Assembly: GCF_000759535.1 (NCBI RefSeq)
Contig: NZ_CP009455.1
Location: 310,001 to 374,000 of the forward strand
DNA length: 64,000 nucleotides
DNA from: Pseudomonas cremoricolorata
Lineage (GTDB): Bacteria; Pseudomonadota; Gammaproteobacteria; Pseudomonadales; Pseudomonadaceae
Direction of reading: 5' to 3'
How positions within the stretch are numbered: position 1 is the stretch's first letter; the number at the start of each line of letters is the position of its first letter. The notes beneath the pieces were generated by a model. That model was not told where the DNA came from and ran no database searches. It was given only the letters and a program-made list of their open reading frames with translations. Made by a program: the position numbers and the translations under genes. Below, piece after piece: positions 45,560 to 57,422 of the stretch.

Positions 45560-45832
45560 ATGCCCGCCCGTGAAATCACCATCATCAACAAGCTGGGTCT
45601 GCATGCCAGGGCGGCCGCCAAGTTCGTCGGCGTGGCCGGGCGGTTTCCTTGTCAGGTCAGGGTCGGTCGAGCGCCAGACAAGCTGGTCGATGGCAAGAGC
45701 ATCATGGCAGTGATGATGCTGGCGGCGGGCAAAGGCACCCAGGTACACCTCGACACCGAAGGTGAGCAGGCCGATGACGCCCTGCAGGCATTGGTCGAGC
45801 TGATCGACAACAAGTTCGACGAAGGCGAGTAA
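45560..45832 (+). CDS. ptsO: Phosphocarrier NPr (PtsO)
   Basis: A 90-residue HPr-like protein of the nitrogen PTS. The phosphorylated His15 is in NKLGLHARAAAKFV, and the regulatory Ser47 region reads VDGKSIMAVMM. It transfers phosphate from PtsP to PtsN. It closes the rpoN gene series and is convergent with the ZIP transporter gene, 20 bases away. Confidence 0.95.
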   Translation: MPAREITIINKLGLHARAAAKFVGVAGRFPCQVRVGRAPDKLVDGKSIMAVMMLAAGKGTQVHLDTEGEQADDALQALVELIDNKFDEGE

Positions 45833-45852
45833 GGCGACTTCGTCGATCATGT

Positions 45853-46746
45853 TCAGGACATTGCGGTGTCCATCACCATCATCAGACAAAAGCCGATGCA
45901 CAATCCAAGACTGGCCAGGCGGTGATGGCCGTTGCTGCGCGATTCAGGAATGATTTCCTGGGTCACCACCAGCAACATCGCCCCCGCCGCGCAGGCCAGT
46001 CCCAGCGGCAGTAGCAGCTCAGCGACGTTCACCAGCCAGGCACACAGCACGGCGGCGACCGGCTCGACCAACCCGGACGCGGCGCCGATGGCGAAGGCCT
46101 TGAAGCGCGACATCCCCGCCCCTGCCAACACCAGCGCAATCACCAGTCCCTCTGGCACATCCTGCAAGGCGATGCCCATGGCCAGGCTGTCGGCGTCCGG
46201 CATGCCACCGCCTGCAGAAACGCCAATGGCCATGCCCTCCGGCACGTTGTGCGCGATGATGGCGATCACGAACAGCCAGATCCGCGCGGCGATCACCGGC
46301 TCATCACCGTGGCCGACCAGCGCTTCAGGCGAGGCGCCGGAGACCTTGAGGTCGACCAGGAACAGGCACAGCGCGCCACCCAGCAGACCGGCGCTGACCA
46401 ACGCACCGGCGCCCCATGGACTGTAACCAATGGCCTGCGCGGCACCGAGCCCCGGGATGATCAATGAGAAGGCGGTGGCCGCCAGCATTACCCCGGCCCC
46501 GAAGCCAAGCAGCGTATCGGCAACGGCTACCGGCATGTTGCGGATCACCAGCACCGGTACTGCACCCAGGGCCGTGCCCAGCGCACATAACGCGCCCCCT
46601 TCCAGGGCGCGCATCATGCGTGGCTCGAGGTCGAGCCAGGCAATGCCGCGTGCCAGCAACAACGCTGTACCCACCAGCACCAGCAACGTACCCAGCGCCT
46701 GCCTGAACAGGCGCACGCTGCTGACCGACATTACCTGTGAGCGCAT
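45853..46746 (-). CDS. ZIP family metal transporter
   Basis: A membrane protein of 297 residues from the ATG at 46746; MSVSS a few codons later is an alternative start. It has about eight hydrophobic helices. The ZIP metal-site helix IAHNVPEGMAIGVSAGGG and the second HxxE-type region IALQDVPEGLVIALVLAG are present; in ZIP proteins these form the metal pathway. Likely cargo is zinc, manganese or iron. It lies 12 bases downstream of sodA, an Mn-SOD gene, on the same strand. A role in supplying manganese under iron limitation is inferred. Confidence 0.87.
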   Translation of the reverse strand: MRSQVMSVSSVRLFRQALGTLLVLVGTALLLARGIAWLDLEPRMMRALEGGALCALGTALGAVPVLVIRNMPVAVADTLLGFGAGVMLAATAFSLIIPGLGAAQAIGYSPWGAGALVSAGLLGGALCLFLVDLKVSGASPEALVGHGDEPVIAARIWLFVIAIIAHNVPEGMAIGVSAGGGMPDADSLAMGIALQDVPEGLVIALVLAGAGMSRFKAFAIGAASGLVEPVAAVLCAWLVNVAELLLPLGLACAAGAMLLVVTQEIIPESRSNGHHRLASLGLCIGFCLMMVMDTAMS

Positions 46747-46757
46747 AGGCAATCAGC

Positions 46758-47369
46758 TCACTTGGTCGCTTCGAGGTAGCGACGTTCGACTTCTGCCCAG
46801 TCGATGACGTTGTAGAAGGCACCGATGTATTCCGGCCGACGATTCTGGTACTTGAGGTAGTAGGCGTGTTCCCAGACGTCCAGTCCGAGAATCGGCGTGT
46901 TGCCGTGCATCAACGGACTGTCCTGGTTGCCGCTGCTCTCGACGACCAGTTTTTTCTCCGGTGTGACACTGAGCCAGGCCCAACCGCTGCCGAAACGCGT
47001 CAGTGCAGCTTTTGTGAAGGCTTCCTTGAAGGCTTCGAAGCCCCCCAGTTGCTGGTCGATGGCCGCAGCCGACTGACCCTGCGGAGCGCCACCAGCATTG
47101 GGCGACATGACCTTCCAGAACAGGCTGTGGTTGGCATGACCACCGCCATGGTTGGTCACCGGGCCTTGCAGGTGTTGCGGCAGTTGCTTGACCGCACCGA
47201 CCAGTTTTTCCACCGGCCAGTCAGCCCATTCGGTGTTTTCGACCGCGGCGTTGAGGCCGTTGACGTAGGTCTGGTGGTGCTTGGTGTGGTGGATTTCCAT
47301 GGTCTGCGCATCGATGTGCGGTTCCAGGGCATCGTAGGCGTAGGGCAATGCAGGCAAGGTATGGGACAT
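46758..47369 (-). CDS. sodA: Superoxide dismutase [Mn] SodA
   Basis: A 203-residue manganese superoxide dismutase. Signatures: [33 protein letters not shown] (the GGH typical of Mn forms) and [20 protein letters not shown] with the metal ligands. It follows orfX with a 1-base gap, and a ZIP transporter follows it. It belongs to the Fur-controlled fagA-fumC-orfX-sodA operon, so MnSOD should replace FeSOD (sodB, 14 kb) when iron is short. Confidence 0.95.
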   Translation of the reverse strand: MSHTLPALPYAYDALEPHIDAQTMEIHHTKHHQTYVNGLNAAVENTEWADWPVEKLVGAVKQLPQHLQGPVTNHGGGHANHSLFWKVMSPNAGGAPQGQSAAAIDQQLGGFEAFKEAFTKAALTRFGSGWAWLSVTPEKKLVVESSGNQDSPLMHGNTPILGLDVWEHAYYLKYQNRRPEYIGAFYNVIDWAEVERRYLEATK

Positions 47370-47370
47370 T

Positions 47371-47832
47371 TCAATGAATTCCGTAGGCAGGGTGTGCGGA
47401 GGTCACGTCGAGCTGCGCTGCCAGTTCGCTGGCTGCAGCGGCGTTGCGATTGAGCAGCCGCTCGGTACGCGGGTATTGGCCATATTCGGCGATGAAATTC
47501 AGCAGTTCGGTGTAGGTCCGCGCGCTGTGGCGCAGCGCCGCTTCGCGCAATGCTTGTGGCAAGCGCGCTTCCTGACTGGCCTGGAGCAGGCGTTGGTGTG
47601 CCGAACACAGGTAGTCGGCGCTTTCATGGGGCTGATTGAGCCGCAGGTGAAGGTCGGCCAGATTGTGGTGAGCGATGACGAACACCGCCACCGCCTCGTC
47701 GACGTCATGCCAGCGCTCGAACAGCACCTGGGCCAGCGCCAACGCCTGGAGGTAGTGTTCCCGGGCATCGACCAGCTCGCCCTGTTCGAACAGGTGGTTG
47801 GCCAGTTGCGTGGTACGTTTCCAGTGCTGCAT
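47371..47832 (-). CDS. Helical-repeat protein OrfX between fumC and sodA
   Basis: A 153-residue protein with an alternating helix pattern resembling TPR-like repeats (for example [16 protein letters not shown] and [22 protein letters not shown]). It corresponds to the unnamed orfX of the P. aeruginosa fagA-fumC-orfX-sodA operon. No catalytic motif is visible and its function is unknown; a helper role in metal loading is possible. It is transcribed with its neighbours, with 25 bases to fumC and 1 base to sodA. Confidence 0.82.
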   Translation of the reverse strand: MQHWKRTTQLANHLFEQGELVDAREHYLQALALAQVLFERWHDVDEAVAVFVIAHHNLADLHLRLNQPHESADYLCSAHQRLLQASQEARLPQALREAALRHSARTYTELLNFIAEYGQYPRTERLLNRNAAAASELAAQLDVTSAHPAYGIH

Positions 47833-47857
47833 GACGATCTCCTCGATGTGAGGCGGC

Positions 47858-49226
<1,369 letters not shown>

Positions 49227-49234
<8 letters not shown>

Positions 49235-49619
49235 GTTCGAATCCTTGCATCAGTTCTTCGTGGGAGATCGACGGCAGCAACTTGCAGCTGGCCAGTTGCA
49301 GGGCGTAGGGCTGCCAGCGCTGGTTGTCCTCGCGGCGGTCGAGGTTGCGCAGGTCGAGCAGCGGCCGCCAGGCCTGATCCAGGCACTGGGAACGCCAGTG
49401 CCAGGGCAGCATGCGGTCGCAGGCGGTATCGAGCAGCAGGCGGAACGAGGTCAGCGCCACCGTCCACGGCGAGGTTTCGGTGCAACACACCAGGTAGCGG
49501 CCTTCGGCAAGGTAATGCTCGATCAGGCGCGGCTCGTCAGGCTCGATGGCACAGCGGATGCGGCGACTGAGCCAGCGCCAGTTTTCCAGGTAGGGCAATT
49601 CGTGGAGGATGGTTTTCAT
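49227..49619 (-). CDS. fagA: Fur-associated gene product FagA
   Basis: A 130-residue protein of unknown function, the first gene of the iron-regulated operon. It opens MKTILHELPYLENWRWLSRR and ends close to fumC with 8 bases overlap. Position and order match fagA of P. aeruginosa. An in-frame ATG at 49628 (MSFMKT...) is an alternative start; neither has a strong ribosome site. No known catalytic motif was recognised. Confidence 0.82.
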
Positions 49620-49641
49620 GAACGACATCGGCCAGTTGCTG

Positions 49642-49660
49642 GGTAATGATATTCATTATT
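49642..49660 (-). promoter_or_regulatory. Fur box of the fagA-fumC-orfX-sodA operon
   Basis: GGTAATGATATTCATTATT matches the 19-base Fur consensus GATAATGATAATCATTATC at 16 positions. It lies 23 bases upstream of the fagA ATG, where bound Fur would block transcription, so the operon should be switched on at low iron. Confidence 0.85.
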
Positions 49661-50047
49661 AATTGATAAACGGAATCACTTCAAGTTCCGTTCCTCGAAT
49701 CTCCGTGATGACCACCTCCTCATTGCGCGCGTGATGGTTTTGCGCGGAGGTCGCAACGCGGTGTTGGGGTGCCCCTCTGCCGCTAGCACGATCGGCATGG
49801 TTGTTACACGTGGCATATCCCCCTCTGGACGGCATTTATCACCTGCTTTTGCGGGTTTCCTGGCCTCTCAACGCCAGAACAGGATGCTTCCTGCACGCTT
49901 CTCAGACCGTTCCCAGTTTTCAGCTTTGGACGATGCTTCTAAATAGGGTCACTGCCACTTGACGCCACGGACGACCGCTCGGGTCCGTCCTCATTGGAGG
50001 CCCGCCCTGTTGAAATCGTCCACAGCAATGACCCTCGAGGTATAGGC
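49661..50047. other. Intergenic region before T6SS effector
   Basis: These 387 bases separate the minus-strand iron operon promoter from the plus-strand effector gene. I see no convincing gene, tRNA or repeat. The last 11 bases include GAGG at 50037-50040, the ribosome site of the effector gene. Confidence 0.5.
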
Positions 50048-52869
50048 ATGACGAGCCTGTACAAGATCGCCCTCGGCACCAACCGGCCTAATCAGAAGGA
50101 AGTCGGCGTCGGTATCATGCACCCGCCGTGCGAACCCAGTATCCCGCTCTATCCGTTGCGCTACGGGATCGTCGACACGCCGCTCGAACCCAGCATCTTC
50201 CCCACCCTCTGCACCGACGGCTATCCCGCCCTTGGCTCAGGCAAAGCCTATGGCCTGCGCTTATTGCGCCCTGGCAGCTACGTCTACCTGTGCTACTTCA
50301 AAGACGGGCGCATGTGGACCCAGCACTATCAGGTCACCGAGGACATCCGCTTCGCCCGCATCTGGTGGGACCGCTGCGACGAAACCAATGCCACCCCAGG
50401 TCGCCAATGCGTGCCTGAAACCCATCAAGCCAGGCCCTACCTGCAAGCCCCGCAAAGCCATATCGCCGAGCAGGTGTACGTGATGATCAGCGACACGCTG
50501 CTCAGCCACCGTGCGCTGTGGGCCATCGAAACCAATCAGGATGGCCTGCGCGACACCCTCGCCGTCAGGCTCGACCCCGCGGCCGGGCCTGAGCAGCCCC
50601 ATGCCTTCAATGCCGCGCTGGTCGGCAATGCCACCCCGGAACTGGTGCCCAGAGGCTACAGCACGCCCAGGCACTTCGAGTGGAGCGAAACCCAGTTTCC
50701 CAACACCGCACCTGACTACAAAGCCATCATCCAGGGCCTCCATGCCGGACTCTACGGACGCCGCGATATCACGCCGCTGGCCGTTGCCCGCCCGATCCCA
50801 TCGGCATTGCCAGCGAGCTGCATTACCTGGTCAGCAGCGCGGTGGAGCGCAAGACGAAGTATGCCGGCCAGAATGCCCACGCCCTGCAGAGCGCGACGCT
50901 CATCAGCAACTACTTCGAGGCCATGCACAAGCAGGCTGCTTATTCCGAAGAGGGAGCCAATGCGCTGATCCGGCAGAAAAAGCTCGTCAAATACACTGAC
51001 GCCATGGCATTTCCCGCCGAGTACGCCGAGCGCATCAACGCCTTCGATGAAACCATCGCCCTGGCGGTGAACGATGCCATCGCCTGGGTGGCGCTAATGA
51101 ATCCGGTCAAGCTGCTGGGCAAGGCGCTGCGCTGCTTCGATACCCGCGTGATCCCCACGGCCCGTGCCTATGAGCAGGCGGTTTTCCAGTGTATCGGCGC
51201 CCTGGTGCACACCCAGCGCGGCACGCAGATGCTGGCCCAGCTGATCGACATGCCCGTGGACAGCAGCCCCTATTGGCTGGCGCTGACCAATGGCAGTGAC
51301 CTGCTCCTCGATCGCTTGCGCGACAGTGCCGGGGGGCTGGCCAAGAGCACCTTCCAGGTACTGGACGCCTTCATGGAAGAACATGCCATCACCCCGGCCA
51401 CCAACGCCCTGATCGGTCTGCTGCAAGCGATACCCGCGGCCAAACGCGCGGACGTGCTGATACCCCGCTTGCGGCATGTGATGGAGATCAGGGCCAACGT
51501 CACTCTGGTCCGGTACGAAATGAGCCTGGCAGACCTGCAACGGGCCGCTTATGAGTTCCAGGGCCACCAAAGCCTGGAGGCCGCCAGAGCCCAAGGCTGG
51601 AAAGTACCGACGCCGAAGGTCACGCAGTTCGACTTGACCATCCGAATCCCCGTCTATGAATGGGTCAAGATTGGCGAGACCAGCTACCACGAGATCGACA
51701 TTCCGCCCAAGGATCGACCAGCGCTGCCACCACCACGGGCGATGGAACTGGAGGGGAATCCGTTCATGAATGCGGTGAAACGAATGCGGGAGCCGGCGGG
51801 GCATTTGTTTACGGGGTTGGGGGGGTATTTGGCGGTTGTGGGGATGAGGAATGCCTCTAGAGAACTGAGCGCCAATAACGAACCAGTGTCCGCTGTTATT
51901 CATTTTGCGGGTGCAGTAAGTGCACTGATAGGGGCGGTTATCGAGATCAGCGCAAGAGCGGTTGCAGTGAGCGCCGCCATGCGCGGGAATGAAACGCTGG
52001 CTAATAGCGCGAAAATTTTTTCGGCTAAACGCGGTGTAGCTACTTTCGGTGCTCTCGGAGCGGGCTTGGTGGCTATTTCAGACCTAGTGAAATCAATGCA
52101 AGCATTCGACAACAGCAACCGCGCGCAGGGACTCATGTTTCTCGGCTCAGCAATCTCTGCGGGCATCCTCACCATTGCAACCTGGGGAGGCGGCGTGGCT
52201 GCGGCCACAGGATTAAGTGGTGCAGGTGCGGTGCTCGTTATGGGACTTGGGATAGCGGGATGGGCCGTCGTAGCACTCCTAGCTACTATCGCGACCTTTG
52301 CATTTGCGATGGGTGTCGACATCACAAAGCACGGCCCTGCCGAGATATGGCTCAAACACAGCGCCTGGGGTATCGATCGCAGCCGCTATAGCAACGCAAA
52401 AGAATTGGAAGCGGTGTATGGGCTGTACTACCGACCTCGCATCGTTGCGAAATGGGAGCAGCGATCCGGTCACCCGATAGGCACCTTATACATTCATTGC
52501 TGGCTCCCTGGAATAGAAGGTGCTCCGGGGGATCGGTTCCAGACTCGACTGTCTTTCCATAGAGGTAACAGATCACTTGAGCGTATCGATGGACCGATCA
52601 TATATGCCGGTTCCAACCCGCTCGACTACCAACAGGAGTGCTTGATTACCTCTTTAGGATTCAGTGCCGAGGAATGCGGCTGGTCGATTCAGATGCATCA
52701 GTTCGCCCACGTCAAACTTGAATATGTATATATTCCTGACCCTACACGCCTGCCTCATCTAATGTTGACACCACTGTGCGCACCTGAACCCCTGATCTTC
52801 AAAGCAGGCACTTGGTTAATCGATCCAATCGAATCGGGTATGCTCCAGCCTCTGGTGGGTCCGCTATGA
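50048..52869 (+). pseudogene. Frameshifted VasX-like T6SS effector (BTH_I2691-type)
   Basis: One effector gene of about 940 codons is split by a frameshift. The first frame runs from the ATG at 50048 (GAGG ribosome site) and includes LRLLRPGSYVYLCYFKDGRMW, a MIX-like marker of T6SS effectors resembling the N-terminus of VasX/BTH_I2691-family toxins. Coding then jumps to the next frame at about 50783-50797, where ...ITPLAVA must be joined to PDPIGIASELHYLV; loss of one base in the C-rich run explains it. The second frame continues to 52869. Its C-terminal half has two long Ala/Gly-rich membrane segments (about 51890-52310), consistent with a pore-forming toxin. Overlap with the next gene supports a toxin-immunity pair. 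If real, the toxin is probably inactive or needs ribosomal frameshifting. Confidence 0.8.
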
Positions 52870-53813
52870 AGCCAGGAATCAAACGCCTGCCTAAGAGCCT
52901 TCGCTTTGGCGGAACCAGACTATATAAGGACTGGCCTACTGGCGAAACTGCGCAACCGGATGGTGTGCGAAGGATAAACAGCAGAGCCGTCGAACTTGAA
53001 ACGTATGCGAATTGGCATCAGCGCGGTGCGTCAGGGGCGCTTGCCATCTCTATAATAGTTACGATTGCTCTATTGCCAGTCATATTTTACATATACGGCA
53101 TAGAGCGGCTCACATTAGAAACGACAATCAAGATCATCCTATCAGCGGCCACGCTCCCTATGATGGCAGCCATCTTCTACTTCGCCGGCGGCACCCACCG
53201 CACGCGCGGTGCCTACATACGCATCCACCGGTTAACGCGCAAGGTCTACATCGTCTTCCCCGGTCAAACGCGCCTTCACACCCTTGACTGGGATCATCTC
53301 GAAGTCCTGGCAGGCTACATTCCCATCATGACGCCGACAGGCTTTGTCACCCGACACCCGCTTTATCTTATTGGCGTGGACTACAACATGGACCCACCCT
53401 CCGAAATCTGTGCCGCATGCGGAAATCTCGGTGTATTCGACGGTGACCGCTCAGCCAAGTCTCTATTTTCCTATCTCCAGGCCTTCATGGAACACGGTCC
53501 CGAAGGATTGCCTAAACCCCCACCCATCCCCCCACGACTAAGCCGTCGAGAGGAAGCACTGCAACCTTACCGTGACTGGTACGCCGGCCTGCGTCGCACG
53601 TTGGCAAAACCCTATGGGCTGCTCAAAGCGCCGATAACGATTCCGCTCTGGCTCGGTTGGCTGCTGATCAACGCCTACCCCGACAGCTTCGAAAACTTCA
53701 TCCAGTACAACGTGCCCTATGCGAAGTTTCCAAAAGAGATCGACACGTTGTGCGGCTTCCGCGACCAGCGCAAGCCGGTGATTCGGGTGAATGGAGAGCG
53801 GATCGATTCGTGA
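52866..53813 (+). CDS. DUF6708-like membrane protein, candidate immunity protein
   Basis: A 315-residue protein starting at the ATG at 52866, overlapping the effector stop by 4 bases (ATGA). Two membrane helices lie in the first half (about 62-83 and 92-113). They are followed by a cytoplasmic part with IRIHRLTRKVYIVFPG and a long Trp/Tyr-containing region. This arrangement resembles DUF6708 proteins encoded beside VasX-like T6SS effectors in Pseudomonas. Position and coupling suggest it protects the cell from the pore-forming effector; this is inference. Its base composition is AT-richer than the surrounding genome in the first half, as in the toxin tail. Confidence 0.7.
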   Translation: MKPGIKRLPKSLRFGGTRLYKDWPTGETAQPDGVRRINSRAVELETYANWHQRGASGALAISIIVTIALLPVIFYIYGIERLTLETTIKIILSAATLPMMAAIFYFAGGTHRTRGAYIRIHRLTRKVYIVFPGQTRLHTLDWDHLEVLAGYIPIMTPTGFVTRHPLYLIGVDYNMDPPSEICAACGNLGVFDGDRSAKSLFSYLQAFMEHGPEGLPKPPPIPPRLSRREEALQPYRDWYAGLRRTLAKPYGLLKAPITIPLWLGWLLINAYPDSFENFIQYNVPYAKFPKEIDTLCGFRDQRKPVIRVNGERIDS

Positions 53814-53861
53814 GCAGGTACGCCCGCAGTTGATCGAGAAACCCCGGGGCCTGACATCAAA

Positions 53862-53894
53862 AGCCCCTGCCAGTGTTCAGCACTGGCAGGGGCT
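53862..53894 (-). terminator. Terminator after pmbA
   Basis: AGCCCCTGCCAGTG (53862-53875) pairs with CACTGGCAGGGGCT (53881-53894) around a 5-base loop. On the minus strand it is followed by TTTT. It can also end the effector/immunity transcript coming the other way. Confidence 0.75.
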
Positions 53895-53949
53895 CAGGAG
53901 GTGCGCTTTGAATGACCGGGCAGCAAGCCCGCTCACCCGGACGAGGCCA

Positions 53950-55296
53950 TCAACTCCCCGCAACCATCATCCGCTCGATCAGCACCGAGCCCGTATGGAT
54001 ATTGCTGCGGGTCTCAACGTCACTGCCGATGGCAACGATCTGCTGGAACATGTCTTTCATGTTGCCGGCAATAGTCACTTCCTGCACGGCGAACTGAATC
54101 TCGCCGTTCTCGACCCAGTAGCCGGCCGCGCCGCGTGAGTAATCGCCAGTAACCATGTTCAGGCCGTGGCCCATCAGTTCGGTGACCAGCAGGCCGCGGC
54201 CCATGCGGCGGATCAGCGCTGTCTGGTCTTCCACGCCATGGGTGACATAGAGGTTGTGCACACCACCGGAGTTGGCCGTGCTGGGCAGGCCTAGTTTGCG
54301 ACCCGAGTAGGTGCCGAGAATGTACGACACCAGCTCGCCGTTTTCCACGAACGGCTTGGCGTAAGTCGCAAGACCGTCGCCATCGAAGCCGGCACTGCCC
54401 AGGGCACGCGGAATGTGTGGGCGTTCGTCGAGGGTCAGCCAAGTGGGGAACAGGCGCTGGCCGATGCTGCCTTCGAGGAACGACGACTTGCGGTACAGGT
54501 TGCCACCGGAAATCGCCGACATGAAATTGCCGAACAGCCCGCCCGCCAATTCTGCCGAGAACAGCACCGGTACTTCGCAAGTAGGCACCGAGCGTGCGCC
54601 GAGGCGGCTGGCGGCGCGTTGTGCGGCGCGTTGGCCGATGCTGCGCGGATCGGCCAGCAGATGGCCCTGGCGCTGCACGTCGTACCAGTAGTCGCGCTGC
54701 ATCTGCCCGTCACCCTCGGCGATCATCACGCAGCTCAGGCTGTGCCGGGTCGATGCGTAGCCGCCGGCGAAGCCGTGGCTGTTGCCGTAGACCCGCACGC
54801 CCTGGTGGGTGTTGAGGGTGGTGCCATCGGCGTTGACGATGCGCGGGTCGGCCTCGAACGCGGCCGCTTCACAGGCCAGCGCCTGTGCGATGGCCTGCTC
54901 GGGGCTGATATCCCAGGCGTGGTAGAGGTCCAGGTCAGGCACCTCGCGGGCCATCAGTGCGGCATCGGCCAAGCCGGCGCATTCGTCCTCGGAGGTGTGT
55001 TTGGCGATGGCCAGGGCCGCGGCGACGGTTTCGCGGATGGCGTCGGCGCCACTGGCCGAGGTGCTCGCCGAGCCCTTGCGCTGCCCCAGGTACAGGGTGA
55101 TGCCAAAGCCCTGGTCGCGGTTGAATTCGACGGTTTCCACTTCCCGCTGGCGCACGGTGGTAGACAGCCCCTGCTCGAGGGAAACCGCCACTTCGCAGGC
55201 ACTGGCACCCTGGCGGCGTGCTTCGGCGACGATCGCCTCGACCTGCTCCTGCAACACCGGCAGGTCCTTGGGGCCTACGCTCTGGACTGCACTCAT
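53950..55296 (-). CDS. pmbA: Metalloprotease TldE/PmbA
   Basis: A 448-residue subunit of the TldD/TldE protease, which processes peptides such as microcin B17 and degrades unstructured peptides. The body matches PmbA (for example KSSFLEGSIGQRLF-type and ELMGHGLNMVTGDYSRGAAGYWVENGEI). The HExxxH metal motif is absent, as expected for TldE; it is carried by TldD, encoded at 55981-57420. The ATG at 55296 gives the usual start MSAVQSV. yjgA lies divergently between the two subunit genes. Confidence 0.93.
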   Translation of the reverse strand: MSAVQSVGPKDLPVLQEQVEAIVAEARRQGASACEVAVSLEQGLSTTVRQREVETVEFNRDQGFGITLYLGQRKGSASTSASGADAIRETVAAALAIAKHTSEDECAGLADAALMAREVPDLDLYHAWDISPEQAIAQALACEAAAFEADPRIVNADGTTLNTHQGVRVYGNSHGFAGGYASTRHSLSCVMIAEGDGQMQRDYWYDVQRQGHLLADPRSIGQRAAQRAASRLGARSVPTCEVPVLFSAELAGGLFGNFMSAISGGNLYRKSSFLEGSIGQRLFPTWLTLDERPHIPRALGSAGFDGDGLATYAKPFVENGELVSYILGTYSGRKLGLPSTANSGGVHNLYVTHGVEDQTALIRRMGRGLLVTELMGHGLNMVTGDYSRGAAGYWVENGEIQFAVQEVTIAGNMKDMFQQIVAIGSDVETRSNIHTGSVLIERMMVAGS

Positions 55297-55404
55297 GGTT
55301 ATCTCCAATCAAATTCTGCGTTCGGCGAAGGCCATTCATAGACCGGGCCGGACAAGCGGCCCCCGACTGGTTATCATGGCGGCGATTTCCTGCGGACTGC
55401 CACC

Positions 55405-55926
55405 ATGGTTGATTCATACGACGACGCCTTCGACGGCGAAAAAAGCAAAACTCAGATCAAGCGCGAGCTGCATGCGCTGGTCGAACTGGGCGAGCGCCTG
55501 ACCACCCTGAAGGCCGATACCCTGGCCCGCCTGCCGTTGACCGACGCCCTGCGCAAGGCCCTGGCCGATGCCAGCAAGCACACCTCGCACATTGCCCGTA
55601 AACGGCACATGTCGTTCGTCGGCAAGCTGATGCGCGACCAGGACCTGGACGCGATCAACGCGGTGTTCGAACAGGTCGACACTTCCAGCCGCCAGTACAA
55701 CGAACGCTTCCACAACCTCGAGCGCTGGCGCGACCGGCTGGTCGACGGCACCGACGAAGACCTCGAGCGCTTCGTCAACGAGTACCCCGACACCGACCGC
55801 CAGCACCTGCGCTCGCTGGTGCGCCATGCCCAGCATGAAAAAGCCCGCAACAAGCCGCCGGCGGCGGCGCGCAAGGTGTTCAAGTACATCCGTGACCTCG
55901 ACGAGCTGCAGCGCGGCCTGCGCTGA
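55405..55926 (+). CDS. darP: Ribosome biogenesis factor YjgA (DarP)
   Basis: A 173-residue protein of the DUF615 family (YjgA/DarP), a 50S-subunit assembly factor. The highly charged helical pattern [22 protein letters not shown] and the end [18 protein letters not shown] are typical. It is transcribed divergently from pmbA and convergently with tldD, as in other pseudomonads. Confidence 0.92.
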   Translation: MVDSYDDAFDGEKSKTQIKRELHALVELGERLTTLKADTLARLPLTDALRKALADASKHTSHIARKRHMSFVGKLMRDQDLDAINAVFEQVDTSSRQYNERFHNLERWRDRLVDGTDEDLERFVNEYPDTDRQHLRSLVRHAQHEKARNKPPAAARKVFKYIRDLDELQRGLR

Positions 55927-55980
55927 GCCCGGCACTGCCCCGCAAGCGGGGGCGCAGACAGCGCCCCCCTAGGGCGTCAC

Positions 55981-57420
55981 TCACGCCCCAGTCCCACCGA
56001 CGGTAATCGCATCGAGCTTCAGGGTCGGCTGACCGACCCCCACAGGCACCGACTGACCATCCTTGCCGCAGGTACCGACACCACTGTCCAGGGCCAGGTC
56101 GTTACCCACCATCGACACACCGCGCATCGCCTCCGGGCCATTGCCGATCAGGGTCGCACCCTTGACCGGAGCGGTGATCTTGCCGTCTTCGATCAGGTAC
56201 GCCTCGCTGGTGGAGAAGACGAACTTGCCGCTGGTGATGTCCACTTGCCCGCCGCCGAGGTTGGCGCAGTACAGGCCGCGCTTGACCGAGCGAATGATTT
56301 CTTCCGGGTCGCTTTCGCCAGCGCGCATGTAGGTGTTGGTCATGCGTGGCATCGGCAGGTGCGCATAGGATTCACGGCGACCGTTACCGGTGACCGCCAT
56401 GCCCATCAGACGCGCGTTGAGCTTGTCCTGCATGTAGCCCTTGAGCACACCGTTCTCGATCAGCGTGGTGCATTCGGTGGGGGTGCCTTCATCGTCGACG
56501 CTGAGCGAACCGCGACGCCCCTCGAGCGTGCCGTCATCGACGATGGTGCACAGCGTGGAGGCCACCTGCTGGCCGATACGCCCGCTGAAGGCCGAGCTGC
56601 CCTTGCGGTTGAAATCGCCTTCCAGGCCGTGGCCGACCGCTTCGTGCAGCAGCACCCCTGACCAACCCGACCCCAGCACCACCGGCAAGGTACCGGCAGG
56701 CGCCGCCACCGCTTCGAGGTTGACCAGCGCCTGACGCAGCGCCTCGCGGGCATAGCCCATGACTTTTTCTTCGGTGAAATAGCGGTAGTCGGTACGCCCG
56801 CCACCACCCTGCCCGCCCCGCTCGCGGCGACCGTTGTGCTCGACGATGACGCTGACGTTGAAGCGCACCAGCGGGCGAACATCCGCAGCCAGGCTACCGT
56901 CGCTGGCGGCGACCAGAATGCGTTCCCAGACGCCCGCCAGGCTCACGCTGACCTGCTGGATACGTGGATCGAGTGCACGGGTGGCGGCGTCGACGCGCTT
57001 GAGCAGCTCGACCTTCTCGGCGCGCGTCAGTACAGCCAGGGGATTGTCGGCGACGTACAACGCGGTGACGTCCTGGCTGCGGAACGCCTGCACACGACCT
57101 TGCTGGCCAGCGCGGGAGATCGAACGCGCAGCGGTGGCGGCCGAGGTCAGGGCTTCGACGTTGATGGCGTTGCTGTAGGCAAAACCGGTCTTCTCGCCGG
57201 ACTGGGCACGCACGCCCACGCCCTGGTCGAGGTTGAAGCTGCCTTCCTTGACGATGCCGTCTTCCAGAGCCCAGGTTTCCGAGACCTGGCCCTGAAAGTA
57301 CAGGTCGGCGGCATCGATACCGGGCCCTGCCAGGCCGCCCAGGACGCTTTGCAGGCTGTCCAGGGTCAAACCGCCCGGGGCCAGGAGTTGCTCGCTGACG
57401 GTGGATAACATCTGGCTCAT
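55981..57420 (-). CDS. tldD: Metalloprotease TldD
   Basis: A 479-residue catalytic subunit of the TldD/TldE protease. The zinc motif is HEAVGH in [20 protein letters not shown]. It forms the active enzyme with PmbA (TldE). The ATG at 57420 (MSQMLST) is preferred over a GTG at 57426. Its start lies 2 bases after the stop of the upstream nitrilase gene, so the two are likely co-transcribed after yhdP. Confidence 0.94.
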   Translation of the reverse strand: MSQMLSTVSEQLLAPGGLTLDSLQSVLGGLAGPGIDAADLYFQGQVSETWALEDGIVKEGSFNLDQGVGVRAQSGEKTGFAYSNAINVEALTSAATAARSISRAGQQGRVQAFRSQDVTALYVADNPLAVLTRAEKVELLKRVDAATRALDPRIQQVSVSLAGVWERILVAASDGSLAADVRPLVRFNVSVIVEHNGRRERGGQGGGGRTDYRYFTEEKVMGYAREALRQALVNLEAVAAPAGTLPVVLGSGWSGVLLHEAVGHGLEGDFNRKGSSAFSGRIGQQVASTLCTIVDDGTLEGRRGSLSVDDEGTPTECTTLIENGVLKGYMQDKLNARLMGMAVTGNGRRESYAHLPMPRMTNTYMRAGESDPEEIIRSVKRGLYCANLGGGQVDITSGKFVFSTSEAYLIEDGKITAPVKGATLIGNGPEAMRGVSMVGNDLALDSGVGTCGKDGQSVPVGVGQPTLKLDAITVGGTGA

Positions 57421-57422
57421 AG

